A DNA stretch of 64,000 bases from Thalassococcus sp. S3 (GTDB taxonomy: Bacteria > Pseudomonadota > Alphaproteobacteria > Rhodobacterales > Rhodobacteraceae): assembly GCF_004216475.1 (NCBI RefSeq), contig NZ_CP022303.1, forward strand, positions 310,001 through 374,000, written 5' to 3'. The notes beneath the pieces are model-generated. The model saw nothing but the letters and a program-made list of their open reading frames with translations. It was not told the origin of the DNA and did not search any database. Below are positions 34,780 to 43,310 of this stretch, in pieces (position 1 is the first letter of the stretch; each line of letters opens with the position of its first letter). Made by a program: the position numbers and the translations under genes.

Positions 34780-35303
34780 GACAGGGCCCCCGGCCCGGGA
34801 TGCCGATAGATCATAAGGGGGCCATGGTCCGGATGGTCATGATCTTCGTCACGTGTGGCGCCGAGGCGCAGCGCGACGCGGACAGAAGCTTCATTGCCCG
34901 GCGCGATCATACTCATGGCGGTGGACCAGCCGAGCGTGTCATAGCCGTAACGTCGCGCGGCCTGGGCAGCTTCGGTCGCGTAGCCCCGGCCCGTCCCGGA
35001 CCAGATGGCCCAGCCGATTTCGGGCTCGGGCCAATTCAGGGGGAAATGCAGGCCGACAAGGCCGATGGCGGTGTCATTGTCCTTGAGCGTGACCATCCAG
35101 CGGCCAAAGCCGCGCATGGTCCAATGTCCGATCACCTCGCACAGATAGCGCCACGTTTCGGCCTCAGACCGGGGGCCGCCGACATGTTCAGCCGCGTCCG
35201 AGGCATAGAAGGCGGCGAAAGGTGGCAGGTCGCGGGCGGAGGGAGGCCGCAGGATCAGGCGCTCGGTTTCGAGCGTCGGGATGAGAGGTGCTGCGAGCGT
35301 CAT
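34776..35303 (-). CDS. GNAT acetyltransferase, RimJ-like, copy 2
   Basis: A 175-residue paralog. It opens IPTLETERLILRPPSARDLPPF and has GHWTMRGFGRWMVTLKD, WPEPEIGWAIWS and GTGRGYATEAAQAARRYGYD. It is closest to copy 4 by eye (shared WPEPEIGW and GRGYATEA). Overlaps both neighbours by 4 bp. Confidence 0.87.
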   Translation of the reverse strand: MTLAAPLIPTLETERLILRPPSARDLPPFAAFYASDAAEHVGGPRSEAETWRYLCEVIGHWTMRGFGRWMVTLKDNDTAIGLVGLHFPLNWPEPEIGWAIWSGTGRGYATEAAQAARRYGYDTLGWSTAMSMIAPGNEASVRVALRLGATRDEDHDHPDHGPLMIYRHPGPGALS

Positions 35304-35818
35304 GCAGACACCTCATGGGGCAGGGCGAACACATCGCGGGTGATCCCGTCGGGAAAGGGGATCCGGCGCGCCACGGTGCCGCCCAGGCGCGCGGCGAGTT
35401 TGCGCGCGGGCGCGTTTTCATCGCGAATATAGGTTTCAACGACGGACCAGCCGAGATCGGTATAGGCCCAGTCGATCACGGCCCGGCTCGCTTCGGTGGC
35501 GAGGCCAGAGCCGCGTTCGGACGGCATCAGCCACCAGGTCAGTTCATGGCTGGGCCATCCCTTGGGGTGATAGAGGCCGGTGCCGCCTAGAACCTCGTCC
35601 TCATCGCGGCGGCGGAGAAGGAACATGCCAAAGCCGTTCTCGTGCCAATGCAAGATATCGCGGGCCAGGATGTCCTCCACCTCCTGTGCGCTGCGACCGC
35701 CCCGATAACCCCCGGTCGTACTGTCGGAGGCGGCGTAGAAGGCCGCATAGCCCGGCAGGTCGGCAGGCGTCGGACCGCGCAGCGTCAGGCGCGTGGTATG
35801 GAGGACGGGGGGTGTCAT
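35300..35818 (-). CDS. GNAT acetyltransferase, RimJ-like, copy 1
   Basis: A 172-residue paralog directly after ffh, whose stop its ATG overlaps by 4 bp. It opens PVLHTTRLTLRGPTPADLPGY and has HWHENGFGMFLLRRRDEDEV, HELTWWLMPSERGSGLATEA and YIRDENAPARKLAARLGG. Coupled to ffh translation, so it should be made at a steady level. Substrate unknown. Confidence 0.87.
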   Translation of the reverse strand: MTPPVLHTTRLTLRGPTPADLPGYAAFYAASDSTTGGYRGGRSAQEVEDILARDILHWHENGFGMFLLRRRDEDEVLGGTGLYHPKGWPSHELTWWLMPSERGSGLATEASRAVIDWAYTDLGWSVVETYIRDENAPARKLAARLGGTVARRIPFPDGITRDVFALPHEVSA

Positions 35819-37317
35819 TTCTTCTTGCCGAACCCGCTCAGGCCCGGCGGCAGGGGCATGCCTCCACCGCCGAGGCCCGGTAGGCCGCCGGGCAGCTTGC
35901 CGCCCATCTGTTTGGCGGCGGCTTCGAGTTGTTTGGGATCCATGCCACCCATGTCGGGCATGCCACCCTTGCCGCCCATCATCGCCTGCATGGCCTTCTT
36001 CATCATGCCGCCTTTACCCTTGCCGAGCTTCTTCATCATGTCGGACATCTGGCGGTGCATCTTGAGGAGCTTGTTGAGATCGCTGACCTCCATGCCCGAC
36101 CCGGCGGCGATGCGTTTCTTGCGGGAGGCCTGGAGGATCTGGGGCGCGGCCCGCTCTTTCTTGGTCATCGACTGGATCATGGCGATCTGCTGCTTGAGGA
36201 TGCGGTCGTCGAAACCGGCGTCCTGCACCTGTTTGGCCATTTTGCCCATGCCGGGCATCATGCCCATCATCCCTTCCATGCCGCCCATCTTGATCATCTG
36301 TTCAAGCTGCATCTTGAGGTCGTTCATGTTGAACTGACCCTTGGCCATGCGCTTCATCATGCGCTCGGCCTGTTCGGCTTCTATGGTTTCCTGCGCCTTC
36401 TCGACGAGGGCCACGATGTCGCCCATGCCGAGGATGCGGCCGGCGATACGCTCGGGTTCGAAGGTTTCGAGCGCGTCCATCTTTTCGCCGAGGCCCACGA
36501 AGCGGATGGGCTTGCCGGTGACCGCACGCATCGACAGGGCCGCACCGCCACGGCCGTCGCCGTCCATTCGGGTGAGGACCACGCCGGAGATGCCGATGCG
36601 GTCGTCGAAGTTTTCTGCTGTGTTGACCGCGTCCTGACCGGTGAGGCCATCGACGACCAGAAGCGTTTCACGCGGGTTGGCGACGTCGCGGACGGCTTCG
36701 ACCTGGGTCATCAGCTCTTCGTCGATGGACAGGCGACCGGCGGTGTCGAGCATGTAGACGTCGTAGCCGCCGAGGCCCGCCTGGGTCTTGGCGCGCTTGG
36801 CGATGGCGACGGGGTCTTCGCCCTTGACGATGGGCAGGGTGTCGACGCCGATCTGGGTGCCCAGGATCGCCAATTGCTCCATCGCGGCGGGGCGGTTGGT
36901 GTCGAGGGAGGCCATGAGGACACGCTTGCCCTCCCGCTCGGTCAGGCGCTTGGCGAGCTTGGCGGTGGTGGTCGTCTTGCCGGAGCCCTGAAGGCCCACC
37001 ATCAGGATCGGCGCGGGCGGGTTGTCGATCTTCAGATCGCCTGCGTCCTCGTCACCGCTGAGCACGCCGACAAGCGCGTCGTGCACGATCTTGACGACCT
37101 GTTGGCCGGGGGTGACCGATTTGGTGACGGCCTGGCCGGTGGCTTGCTCCTGAACCGTCTTGATGAAGTCGCGCGCGACGGGGAGAGAGACGTCAGCCTC
37201 CAGAAGTGCCACGCGCACCTCGCGCAGGGCGGTTTTGACGTCGTCTTCGGAGAGCGCGCCCTGTTTCGTCAGCCGGTCGAAGACACCGGAGAGACGTTCG
37301 GATAGATTTTCAAACAT
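35815..37317 (-). CDS. ffh: Signal recognition particle protein Ffh
   Basis: A 500-residue SRP GTPase that brings nascent membrane proteins to FtsY at the inner membrane. N domain from MFENLSERLSGVFDRL; G domain with GLQGSGKTTTTAKL, DTNRPAAMEQL, DTAGRLSIDEEL and TRMDGDGRGGAAL; methionine-rich M domain from about residue 300 with GSGMEVSDLNKLLK binding SRP RNA. The tail is long and Gly/Met/Pro-rich. The ATG at 37317 is the family start; a further 19 codons upstream are not conserved in style. It heads the operon that runs to rpmE. Confidence 0.97.
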   Translation of the reverse strand: MFENLSERLSGVFDRLTKQGALSEDDVKTALREVRVALLEADVSLPVARDFIKTVQEQATGQAVTKSVTPGQQVVKIVHDALVGVLSGDEDAGDLKIDNPPAPILMVGLQGSGKTTTTAKLAKRLTEREGKRVLMASLDTNRPAAMEQLAILGTQIGVDTLPIVKGEDPVAIAKRAKTQAGLGGYDVYMLDTAGRLSIDEELMTQVEAVRDVANPRETLLVVDGLTGQDAVNTAENFDDRIGISGVVLTRMDGDGRGGAALSMRAVTGKPIRFVGLGEKMDALETFEPERIAGRILGMGDIVALVEKAQETIEAEQAERMMKRMAKGQFNMNDLKMQLEQMIKMGGMEGMMGMMPGMGKMAKQVQDAGFDDRILKQQIAMIQSMTKKERAAPQILQASRKKRIAAGSGMEVSDLNKLLKMHRQMSDMMKKLGKGKGGMMKKAMQAMMGGKGGMPDMGGMDPKQLEAAAKQMGGKLPGGLPGLGGGGMPLPPGLSGFGKKK

Positions 37318-37381
37318 GCTCGGGCCCCTTTTGCCGGTTGCGATGTGCCCCCAAGGTAGGGGGCGGCGGTTCAATGCACAA

Positions 37382-37397
37382 ACGCCCCCGCGGGCGT
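37382..37397 (-). terminator. Short hairpin upstream of ffh
   Basis: ACGCCC and GGGCGT form a perfect 6-bp stem with a 4-base loop; on the minus strand TTTGT follows. It lies between the lipoprotein gene and ffh, and may end the lipoprotein transcript. A second short stem, GCCCCC/GGGGGC, lies nearer ffh at about 37347-37364. Weak evidence. Confidence 0.35.
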
Positions 37398-37527
37398 ATC
37401 ACGCTGGCGGAGGGCGATCCCCAAAGAAAGGGGACCGGAAGATGTTACACTTCCGGATGTCTGACGCGCAGCTAAGGGGGAACGGATTGGGAGTCAAGAC
37501 ATCGAAGTCTCCGGCGTTGTGGTCGGT

Positions 37528-37564
37528 CTGCGAAGACATAGGCTTATGCCGTGCGTCTTCGCAG
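37528..37564. repeat. 10-bp inverted repeat in the ffh upstream gap
   Basis: CTGCGAAGAC (37528-37537) and GTCTTCGCAG (37555-37564) are perfect arms around a 17-base loop. The 279-bp gap 37318-37596 holds no gene. It is just past the lipoprotein gene stop but has no T-run. It does not contain the conserved apical loop of SRP RNA. Confidence 0.5.
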
Positions 37565-37596
37565 GGTGCCAGCCGGGCGCTTGGGTAAGCTTGACC

Positions 37597-38187
37597 CTAG
37601 CGCTCGCCAACCTCCGCCCGAGCGGCGTTGGCAAAGCCTTGCAAGCCGCCGGTTATATAGCGCTCGATCTCGGGCATGTTGCGGCGCACGATTTGCCGAG
37701 TGATGAAATTGCTGGGCGCGACGTTGTAGGTCCATTCAAAGCGGGTGCCGCCTTCGACCGGGATGAAACGCTGTTCGCCTACGATCTGATCGACGCCGCG
37801 ACCGGTGGAATTGGTGAAGATGAAGACCTGGTATTTGAAGAAATCGGGATCGTTTTCGATCACCCTTTCGATCACGTAGTGCCCGTCGGCAAGGCGCAGC
37901 CAGCGCGCGGCGCCCGGCTGGGGCCATGTCCCGTCCAAGACCTGAGAGGCGACGGGGTTAGAGATGTTCTCGGTCGGTTCGAGAAAGCCAATCAACGGCT
38001 GTTCCTCAAGGAAGGCGCGCAGGCGGGGGACCTCCATCGGAATGGTATCCTCGGCATAAGCCGTCAGAAAACCGCTTGTGGCCACGTCCGGCGGTGTGGT
38101 CATTTGCGGAGGCGATGACGGAACTTCGGGTTCGCTGCAGGCCGCCAGAAATGCGGTGAGGCCGAGGAAGGAGAGGAATGTGCGCAT
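37597..38187 (-). CDS. Putative lipoprotein with SRPBCC-like domain
   Basis: A 196-residue protein with a lipoprotein signal (MRTFLSFLGLTAFLAACSEP; lipobox LAAC, Cys17). The mature part looks like a START/SRPBCC fold: YVIERVIENDPDFFKYQVFIFTN and GGTRFEWTYNVAPSNFITRQIV. AAGGACCTTCAAC precedes the ATG at 38187. It is divergent from a MarR gene, with an 8-bp-arm palindrome between them, so it is probably that regulator's target. Function unknown; lipid binding at the membrane is a guess from the fold. Confidence 0.78.
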   Translation of the reverse strand: MRTFLSFLGLTAFLAACSEPEVPSSPPQMTTPPDVATSGFLTAYAEDTIPMEVPRLRAFLEEQPLIGFLEPTENISNPVASQVLDGTWPQPGAARWLRLADGHYVIERVIENDPDFFKYQVFIFTNSTGRGVDQIVGEQRFIPVEGGTRFEWTYNVAPSNFITRQIVRRNMPEIERYITGGLQGFANAARAEVGER

Positions 38188-38206
38188 GTTGAAGGTCCTT
38201 GTGAGA

Positions 38207-38225
38207 TGATACGGATGCCGTATCA
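38207..38225. promoter_or_regulatory. Palindromic MarR operator
   Basis: TGATACGG (38207-38214), ATG spacer, CCGTATCA (38218-38225): a perfect 8-bp inverted repeat of the size MarR dimers bind. It lies 20 bp upstream of the lipoprotein start and 42 bp upstream of the MarR start. Confidence 0.7.
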
Positions 38226-38266
38226 AATAGGACGGAGTGCGTACTACTTCAATCGGGCGGCCTGTT

Positions 38267-38719
38267 ATGTCCAATGAAACAAGCGCGGATGAGTTGGCCG
38301 GTTACGTCAACATGATCATGCGGGCGATGCTGGTGGCCGGGCGCAGCGGGGCACCGGCGGAGGGACGTTTGCCGTTCAACCCGCTCTATTTCAATATGTT
38401 GAGGGTACTTTCTGCCGAGGGAGGTGCGCGCCCGTCCCGACTGGCGGAGATCCTGTCGGTGCCCCGTACGACGATTTCCACGGCGGTGAAGGCGCTGGAA
38501 AAACGCGGGCTGCTGCGGTCAGAGCCGGACAGTCAGGACCGAAGAGCGCTGAGCGTGGGCCTGACTGGCGAGGGCGAGGAGGTGCTGGCGGCGATCTTGA
38601 GGCAGGACCGGAGGAACGCGGCGGCGATGCTCGCCTCCCTTGAGGAAGAGGAAAGAGCGCATTTTATGCGAGCCATGAAGAAAGTCGCCCGCGGTGTGAG
38701 TGGCGCAGGTGACGCGTAA
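38267..38719 (+). CDS. MarR-family transcriptional regulator
   Basis: A 150-residue winged-helix regulator. The recognition region is RLAEILSVPRTTISTAVKALEKRGLL and the wing DSQDRRALSVGLTGEG. The N-terminal helices (SADELAGYVNMIMRAMLVAG) form the dimer interface. ATG at 38267 is preferred; a GTG 10 codons upstream is in frame. It probably binds the palindrome at 38207-38225 and controls itself and the divergent lipoprotein. Ligand unknown. Confidence 0.85.
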   Translation: MSNETSADELAGYVNMIMRAMLVAGRSGAPAEGRLPFNPLYFNMLRVLSAEGGARPSRLAEILSVPRTTISTAVKALEKRGLLRSEPDSQDRRALSVGLTGEGEEVLAAILRQDRRNAAAMLASLEEEERAHFMRAMKKVARGVSGAGDA

Positions 38720-38818
38720 GCCTTGCCGTCCTTGGCCGGTATTTTGTTGCAAAGAGTGAGGCCCGCCTTCCCCTGAAAGGCGAGCCAGTCTTTGGGTGGT
38801 AGAGGTTGGCGTGGGATC

Positions 38819-39772
38819 TCATTCCAGCCAGCTGTCGATCATGTCCGCGTTTTCCTCGACCCAGACCTTGGCGAATGCGGCGGGATCCTGGTTTTCCACT
38901 TCAAGAGCATAGGCCATCCGGGACAGGTCCTCAGTGCTGAGCACAACCCGGGATAACAGGGCAGCCGCCTTTGGCTGATCGGTTTCCAGCGCAGTGGCGT
39001 AGCTGACATAGAGTTGCGCCGTATCCCAGGCCACACCTGCCATGGATTTCTCCAGCCAGCCGGGCGTGGGCGACGGGGGCACGATCACCCAGCTGCGGGC
39101 ATCGTGGGCGGGTTCGTTCAGGACCACCAGATCGTGGGTCTGGAACATGTGATGCGGGGTGTAGCAGAAAAAGACGGCGTTCTGATCGTTTTCGTCCGCT
39201 GCGGCGACCTGTTGAAGGGCTTCAAGCTCCTCCATGATGTAAAGATCCATCGTCTCGTCATACCCGTAAGAGCGGGCACGGACCTGTTCGATCGGGGTGG
39301 AGCCCCAGCCTTCGGCGCCGATCCAGATGTCGCCTGTGCCATCGCCATCAAGGTCGAAATTGGCGGCCATGTCTGGATCGCTCAGCTGTTTGAGATCGGT
39401 GATCCCTGTTCGCTCTGCCGTGCCCTTGGTCACGCACATCGCCTGCTTGCCGGTGGCCCCATTCGGGCTCATCCGAATGGATTGGGTGCCATCAACATAT
39501 CGACGCTTGAGATGATCGAGATTGGGCAGCCAGGCTTCGGGATGGACATGAATAGACCCGGTATCCATGGCGCGGAAGATTGCCTCGTTGGAGGCATCCT
39601 GAAGTTCGACACCCAGTTCCAGCCGTTCTTCGAGGGTGAGTTTGAGGATATGCGCGGTTGCCTGAACGGAGGGCCAGTTTGGAACACCGATGACGATATC
39701 CTCGGCCATGGCCGTCGTGCCCGATGCGGTGATGGCGGCAGAGCAAAGTAAGGTCAATGTCAGTGTTCGCAT
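38819..39772 (-). CDS. Glycine betaine/proline ABC transporter substrate-binding protein (OpuAC family)
   Basis: A 317-residue periplasmic binding protein with a Sec signal (MRTLTLTLLCSAAITASGTTAMAED). The OpuAC-type fold begins IVIGVPNWPSVQATAHILK; VHPEAWLPNL and FFCYTPHHMF, with aromatic residues, fit a quaternary-ammonium cage. GGAGGATTT precedes the ATG. No permease or ATPase gene adjoins it, so it is an orphan or serves a transporter elsewhere. Related proteins bind glycine betaine, choline or similar osmolytes. Confidence 0.85.
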   Translation of the reverse strand: MRTLTLTLLCSAAITASGTTAMAEDIVIGVPNWPSVQATAHILKLTLEERLELGVELQDASNEAIFRAMDTGSIHVHPEAWLPNLDHLKRRYVDGTQSIRMSPNGATGKQAMCVTKGTAERTGITDLKQLSDPDMAANFDLDGDGTGDIWIGAEGWGSTPIEQVRARSYGYDETMDLYIMEELEALQQVAAADENDQNAVFFCYTPHHMFQTHDLVVLNEPAHDARSWVIVPPSPTPGWLEKSMAGVAWDTAQLYVSYATALETDQPKAAALLSRVVLSTEDLSRMAYALEVENQDPAAFAKVWVEENADMIDSWLE

Positions 39773-39916
39773 ATCGAAATCCTCCGGGGCTTGGGGCGTT
39801 TCGATCAACGCGAGACCGGAGCGTGAGGTCGTCACGTCAATCTTGCCCGCCAAGGTACAATAGCCCGAGGGCGATTACCACTTTGGGTTGAGTTCTTGAG
39901 CGAAGATACGCGCGCC

Positions 39917-40714
39917 TCAGACAGAGAGGTCCTTGATCGGACCACGGTCGAGGCGTCGGATGTGATCCGCCCTGTCTTCGGGAAAGAGATCGCGGACGAG
40001 GGGGTCGTGGCCGGGGATGATCAGCTCGGGGCGGGAGGCGAGGCGTTCGAGTGTGATAAAGCCGTCGAGCATATCCTGAAGGTCGACCACGATGGGGAAG
40101 GGTTTGCGGGCGGTCAGGTTCTCGTAGAAATGCGCGGCGTCGGAGGCGAGGACCATCCAGCCCACTGACGTGCGCACACGGACCGCTTGCAGGCCCCGGC
40201 TGTGGCCCCCGATGCGGTGGAGCGTGACGCCGTCGGTGAGTTCGGTATCGCCGTCATGGAAGGTGAGATTGCCGGAATAGAGCCGCTGGATCGCCTCGCA
40301 GATATGGGTCGCCGTATAGGGCATGCGCAACGTGTCGTGGCACATGCAGGGGCCGGTGGCGAAGGCCATCTCGGCCGCCTGCAGGTGGATATGGGCGTTG
40401 GGAAAGAGGTGAAGGCCGCCGGCATGATCGTAGTGCAGGTGGGTGACGATAAGCTGGGTGATGTCTTCGGGTTTGAGGCCGAGAGGCGCCAGAGCCTCTC
40501 CGGGATCAAGGCGGATGGGACGGTCGCGATTTTGCGCCTCTGCCGCGTCATAGCCGGTATCGACGAGGATCACCTCGGGGCCACGGCGCAAGAGCCACAT
40601 GAAATAGTCCATCGCATGGGGTGCATCGTGGTTGTCGTCGAAAATGAAGCTGTCGGCGCGGGTGCGGGCGTTGCGGTCGGCGTATTTGATCGCGTGCACC
40701 TCCCAGTCGCTCAT
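39917..40714 (-). CDS. MBL-fold hydrolase, N-acyl homoserine lactonase family
   Basis: A 265-residue metallo-beta-lactamase fold hydrolase. The dimetal motif is THLHYDHAGGLHLFP (HxHxDH); further ligands lie in IGGHSRG, LASDAAHFYEN and IPGHDPLV. These fit the AHL-lactonase group, which opens lactone rings. It overlaps a small monooxygenase-like gene by 4 bp, which adjoins tctA, so it is probably part of the same catabolic unit and may hydrolyse a lactone intermediate rather than a signal molecule. Confidence 0.82.
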   Translation of the reverse strand: MSDWEVHAIKYADRNARTRADSFIFDDNHDAPHAMDYFMWLLRRGPEVILVDTGYDAAEAQNRDRPIRLDPGEALAPLGLKPEDITQLIVTHLHYDHAGGLHLFPNAHIHLQAAEMAFATGPCMCHDTLRMPYTATHICEAIQRLYSGNLTFHDGDTELTDGVTLHRIGGHSRGLQAVRVRTSVGWMVLASDAAHFYENLTARKPFPIVVDLQDMLDGFITLERLASRPELIIPGHDPLVRDLFPEDRADHIRRLDRGPIKDLSV

Positions 40715-41001
40715 GATGCGACCTCGGCGAAGGTGGCGATGTGCTTGGCGGCGATCATGTCTGATACGGCGGCGTCGAAGCGTTTGAAATGGGCGCTGGC
40801 GAGATGGGCGTCGAAGGCAGCGCGGTCGTCGTAAAGCTCATAGAGAAAGACCGTGCCGGGCTGGTCCGGATCGGTGCAGACGTCGAAGCGGTGGCAGCCG
40901 CGCTCGTCCCGCAGAGAGGTCTGGGCGTTTTCATGCATCAGGGGCAGGAAGGCGTCGAGGTGCTCCGCATGGATCTGGAACGTGACGGTGACGGCGTACA
41001 T
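40711..41001 (-). CDS. ABM-domain putative quinol monooxygenase
   Basis: A 96-residue dimeric alpha+beta barrel protein. It has the usual YAVTVTFQIHAEHLDAFLPLM, ERGCHRFDVCTDPDQPGTVFLYELYDD and HFKRFDAAV. The family includes small cofactor-free quinol oxygenases such as YgiN, as well as members of unknown role. It overlaps the MBL gene by 4 bp and abuts tctA, suggesting joint expression. Confidence 0.82.
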   Translation of the reverse strand: MYAVTVTFQIHAEHLDAFLPLMHENAQTSLRDERGCHRFDVCTDPDQPGTVFLYELYDDRAAFDAHLASAHFKRFDAAVSDMIAAKHIATFAEVAS

Positions 41002-42512
41002 CAGGCGGTCTTTCTTCTGAGCCGGGAGAACTGGCGTTTGATCGCGGGTATCTGAGCGAGGATCAGCGCGATGTTCAAGGCCAGAAGGATGGTCGCACCG
41101 GGGCGGGAGACGAAGACGGAGAGGTCGCCGTCGGAGATGAGGAGCGACCGGCGGAAGGTTTCGTCGAAAAGACCGCCGAGGATCACGCCGATCACGAGGG
41201 GCGCGATGGGGTAGCGCAGAAGGTGCATGAAATAGGCAACAAAGCCCACGCCCAGCATCAGGTAGAGGTCATTTATGCCACCGCCGACGCTGAAGGAGCC
41301 GAGCGTGGTCAGAACCATCACCACGGGCAAAAAGACGGTTTTGGGGATGCGCAGGATGCGAATGAAGATGCGCGCGGTGAAGAGGCCCATGAGGAACATG
41401 GTGAAGGAGGCGAGCACGAGGATGGCGACGACGCGCAGGATGATCTCAGGGTCGATGGTGGGGCCGGGGATGACGTTGTTGATCTTGAAGGCCCCCATCA
41501 GGGCTGCGGCGGGCGGCGAGCCGGGGATGCCGAGGACCAGAAGGGGGATCAAGGCGCCGCCGATGCAGGCGTTGTTGGCGGTCTCGGACGACAGGAGGCC
41601 ATCGAGGGAGCCTTTGCCGAACTTGTGGCCTTCTGTGGAGACGGTCTTGCCCACTCCGTAGCTGACCCAGCCCGCCACGTCTGCGCCCACGCCGGGCAGG
41701 GCGCCGACGCCGGTGCCGATCACGCCGGAGCGACCGATCGTGGGCAGGTAGCGGCGCAGGGCCGACAGGCTGGGGACGATACGGCCCTTGAGCGCCAGAA
41801 GCTGGCCGGGATCGGCATGGCGCATGCCGTCGATGATCTGGGGGATGGCAAAGGCGCCCATCAGGACGGGCACAACCTGAAAGCCCGACATCATATAGGA
41901 CCAGCCGAAGGTATAGCGCGGCTCGGATAGCAGGGGATCGAGGCCGACCATGGCCATGGCGAGACCGATGAGGCCCGCGATCCAGCCCTTGATGACGAGG
42001 TCTTCGGACATCAGCGTGCCCGACAGCAGGATGCCGAAGAGCGCGAGCAGAGCCTTTTCAGGGCTGGCGATGTTCTGGGAGATCAGCAGGAGGACCCAGA
42101 CGAAGATCAGGAGTGCCAGCGTGCCGATCAGCGTCCCGATGAAGCTGGCGGTGGTGGTCAGGCCCAGAGCCTCGCCGCCCCGGCCCGCCTTGGCCAGCGG
42201 GTAGCCGTCCATCGCGGTGGCCGCTGAGGCGGCGGTGCCGGGGATGTTGAGCAGGATCGAGGGGTAAGAGCCGCCATAGATCGCGCCGACATAGGCGCCT
42301 AGAAGGGCAATGAGCGAATAGTCGAGCGGGATCTTGTTGCCGAAGAACCCGGTCAGGATGGTGACGGCGAGGGTGGCGGTCAGCCCCGGCAAGGCGCCGA
42401 AGGTGATGCCGAGGAAGACGGAGCCGATCAGATAGAGATAGGTCAGCGGGTCGGCCACGAGCCCGGCAAAGGCGCCCGCGAAGCCGGAGAGTTGGGTAAA
42501 GAGGAAATCCAT
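41001..42512 (-). CDS. tctA: Tripartite tricarboxylate transporter large permease TctA
   Basis: A 503-residue multi-span permease of the TTT family. Typical parts are ITFGALPGLTATLAVTILTGF, GAIYGGSYPSILLNIPGTAASAATAMDGYPLAKAGRGGEAL, and GIPGSPPAAALMGAFKI. About 10-12 helices. It abuts tctB with a shared base at its start. Carries carboxylates across the inner membrane with TctB and the TctC binding protein. Confidence 0.93.
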   Translation of the reverse strand: MDFLFTQLSGFAGAFAGLVADPLTYLYLIGSVFLGITFGALPGLTATLAVTILTGFFGNKIPLDYSLIALLGAYVGAIYGGSYPSILLNIPGTAASAATAMDGYPLAKAGRGGEALGLTTTASFIGTLIGTLALLIFVWVLLLISQNIASPEKALLALFGILLSGTLMSEDLVIKGWIAGLIGLAMAMVGLDPLLSEPRYTFGWSYMMSGFQVVPVLMGAFAIPQIIDGMRHADPGQLLALKGRIVPSLSALRRYLPTIGRSGVIGTGVGALPGVGADVAGWVSYGVGKTVSTEGHKFGKGSLDGLLSSETANNACIGGALIPLLVLGIPGSPPAAALMGAFKINNVIPGPTIDPEIILRVVAILVLASFTMFLMGLFTARIFIRILRIPKTVFLPVVMVLTTLGSFSVGGGINDLYLMLGVGFVAYFMHLLRYPIAPLVIGVILGGLFDETFRRSLLISDGDLSVFVSRPGATILLALNIALILAQIPAIKRQFSRLRRKTA

Positions 42513-43252
42513 CAGCGCCTCCAGAGCGGGCGGAGGGTCACGTAGTAGTGGTATTCGATCTGCGAGAAGATCAGCCCGCCACGGTTTGGCACGTTCTGGC
42601 GAAAGCCAAAGGCCATGGCACAGACGAGGATCAGGGGAGCCAGAACGGCGATCCAGGGGATCACACGTACCACCCGGTCGGTGTGGTGAAAGGCCAGCGC
42701 CCAGAGGGTCAGCAGCAGCCAGGCGGCGAGGGTAACGATATCGTCGTCATGGGCTTTCCACTCCGATTGCGGCAGGTGCATGGCCATGGCGTAGAGGCCG
42801 GGCAGGCCCACGGCGCCGGTGGCCAGGATCATGCGGCGCGGATGACCGCCGTGATAGCCGAAGATCAGCGCGGTGATCAGAAGGCCGCTGGACAGGATGA
42901 AATCCACACGTGGCACAAGGCCTGCGATGTAGAAAAAGAGGATCAGGGCGAGGGTGCCGAAGCGCCATGCCTCTGCCCCGTTCCAGCCGATGCCAGCGGC
43001 GGTCAAAGCGTAGCGCGCGCCGCCCGAGCGGATGGAGATGGTCAGAAGGACCAGCGAGAGGACCAGAAGCGCCCCGAAGATGCCGAAGGGCACGATAGCG
43101 GCGGAATTGTACCAGTCCGCCCCGCTCACCCCCGCGCGGTTGGCGCCGAACAGCGGAATGAACGAGGTGCGCCACAGGAAGAACAGCGACAGGGCCAGCA
43201 GCACGAGGGCCGACCAGAAGTCACGGGCACGCAGGGTTGTGGTGTCATCCAT
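42512..43252 (-). CDS. tctB: Tripartite tricarboxylate transporter small permease TctB
   Basis: A 246-residue TctB-type protein with hydrophobic helices such as FWSALVLLALSLFFLW, VPFGIFGALLVLSLVLLTI and FGTLALILFFYIAGLVP, near the usual length range but with an added C-terminal helix. It is downstream of tctC with a terminator-like hairpin between (43272-43299), so its level should be below that of the binding protein. Confidence 0.87.
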   Translation of the reverse strand: MDDTTTLRARDFWSALVLLALSLFFLWRTSFIPLFGANRAGVSGADWYNSAAIVPFGIFGALLVLSLVLLTISIRSGGARYALTAAGIGWNGAEAWRFGTLALILFFYIAGLVPRVDFILSSGLLITALIFGYHGGHPRRMILATGAVGLPGLYAMAMHLPQSEWKAHDDDIVTLAAWLLLTLWALAFHHTDRVVRVIPWIAVLAPLILVCAMAFGFRQNVPNRGGLIFSQIEYHYYVTLRPLWRR

Positions 43253-43271
43253 CGCAGGGCCGTCCGGAACG

Positions 43272-43299
43272 AAAAAGGGGGCGCGGTGGGCGCGCCCCC
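43272..43299 (-). terminator. Intra-operon terminator between tctC and tctB
   Basis: On the minus strand GGGGGCGC (43299-43292) and GCGCCCCC (43284-43277) form a perfect 8-bp stem with a 7-base loop, followed by TTTTT. It lies 12 bp past the tctC stop and before tctB, so it should let only part of the transcripts through. Confidence 0.85.
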
Positions 43300-43310
43300 A
43301 GATGGGAGGG

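Noticed and set aside
35929-37305. 458-residue plus-strand frame opposite ffh
   Set aside because: Antisense to the GTPase motifs of ffh; rich in His, Val and Asp as expected from the complement of its codons.
37318-37596. SRP RNA gene next to ffh
   Set aside because: The conserved apical loop with the GGAAGCAGCC-type segment is not present on either strand.
38760-38786. Terminator between the MarR and OpuAC genes
   Set aside because: CGCCTT/AAGGCG pairs with a mismatch below it and no T-run; too weak to call.
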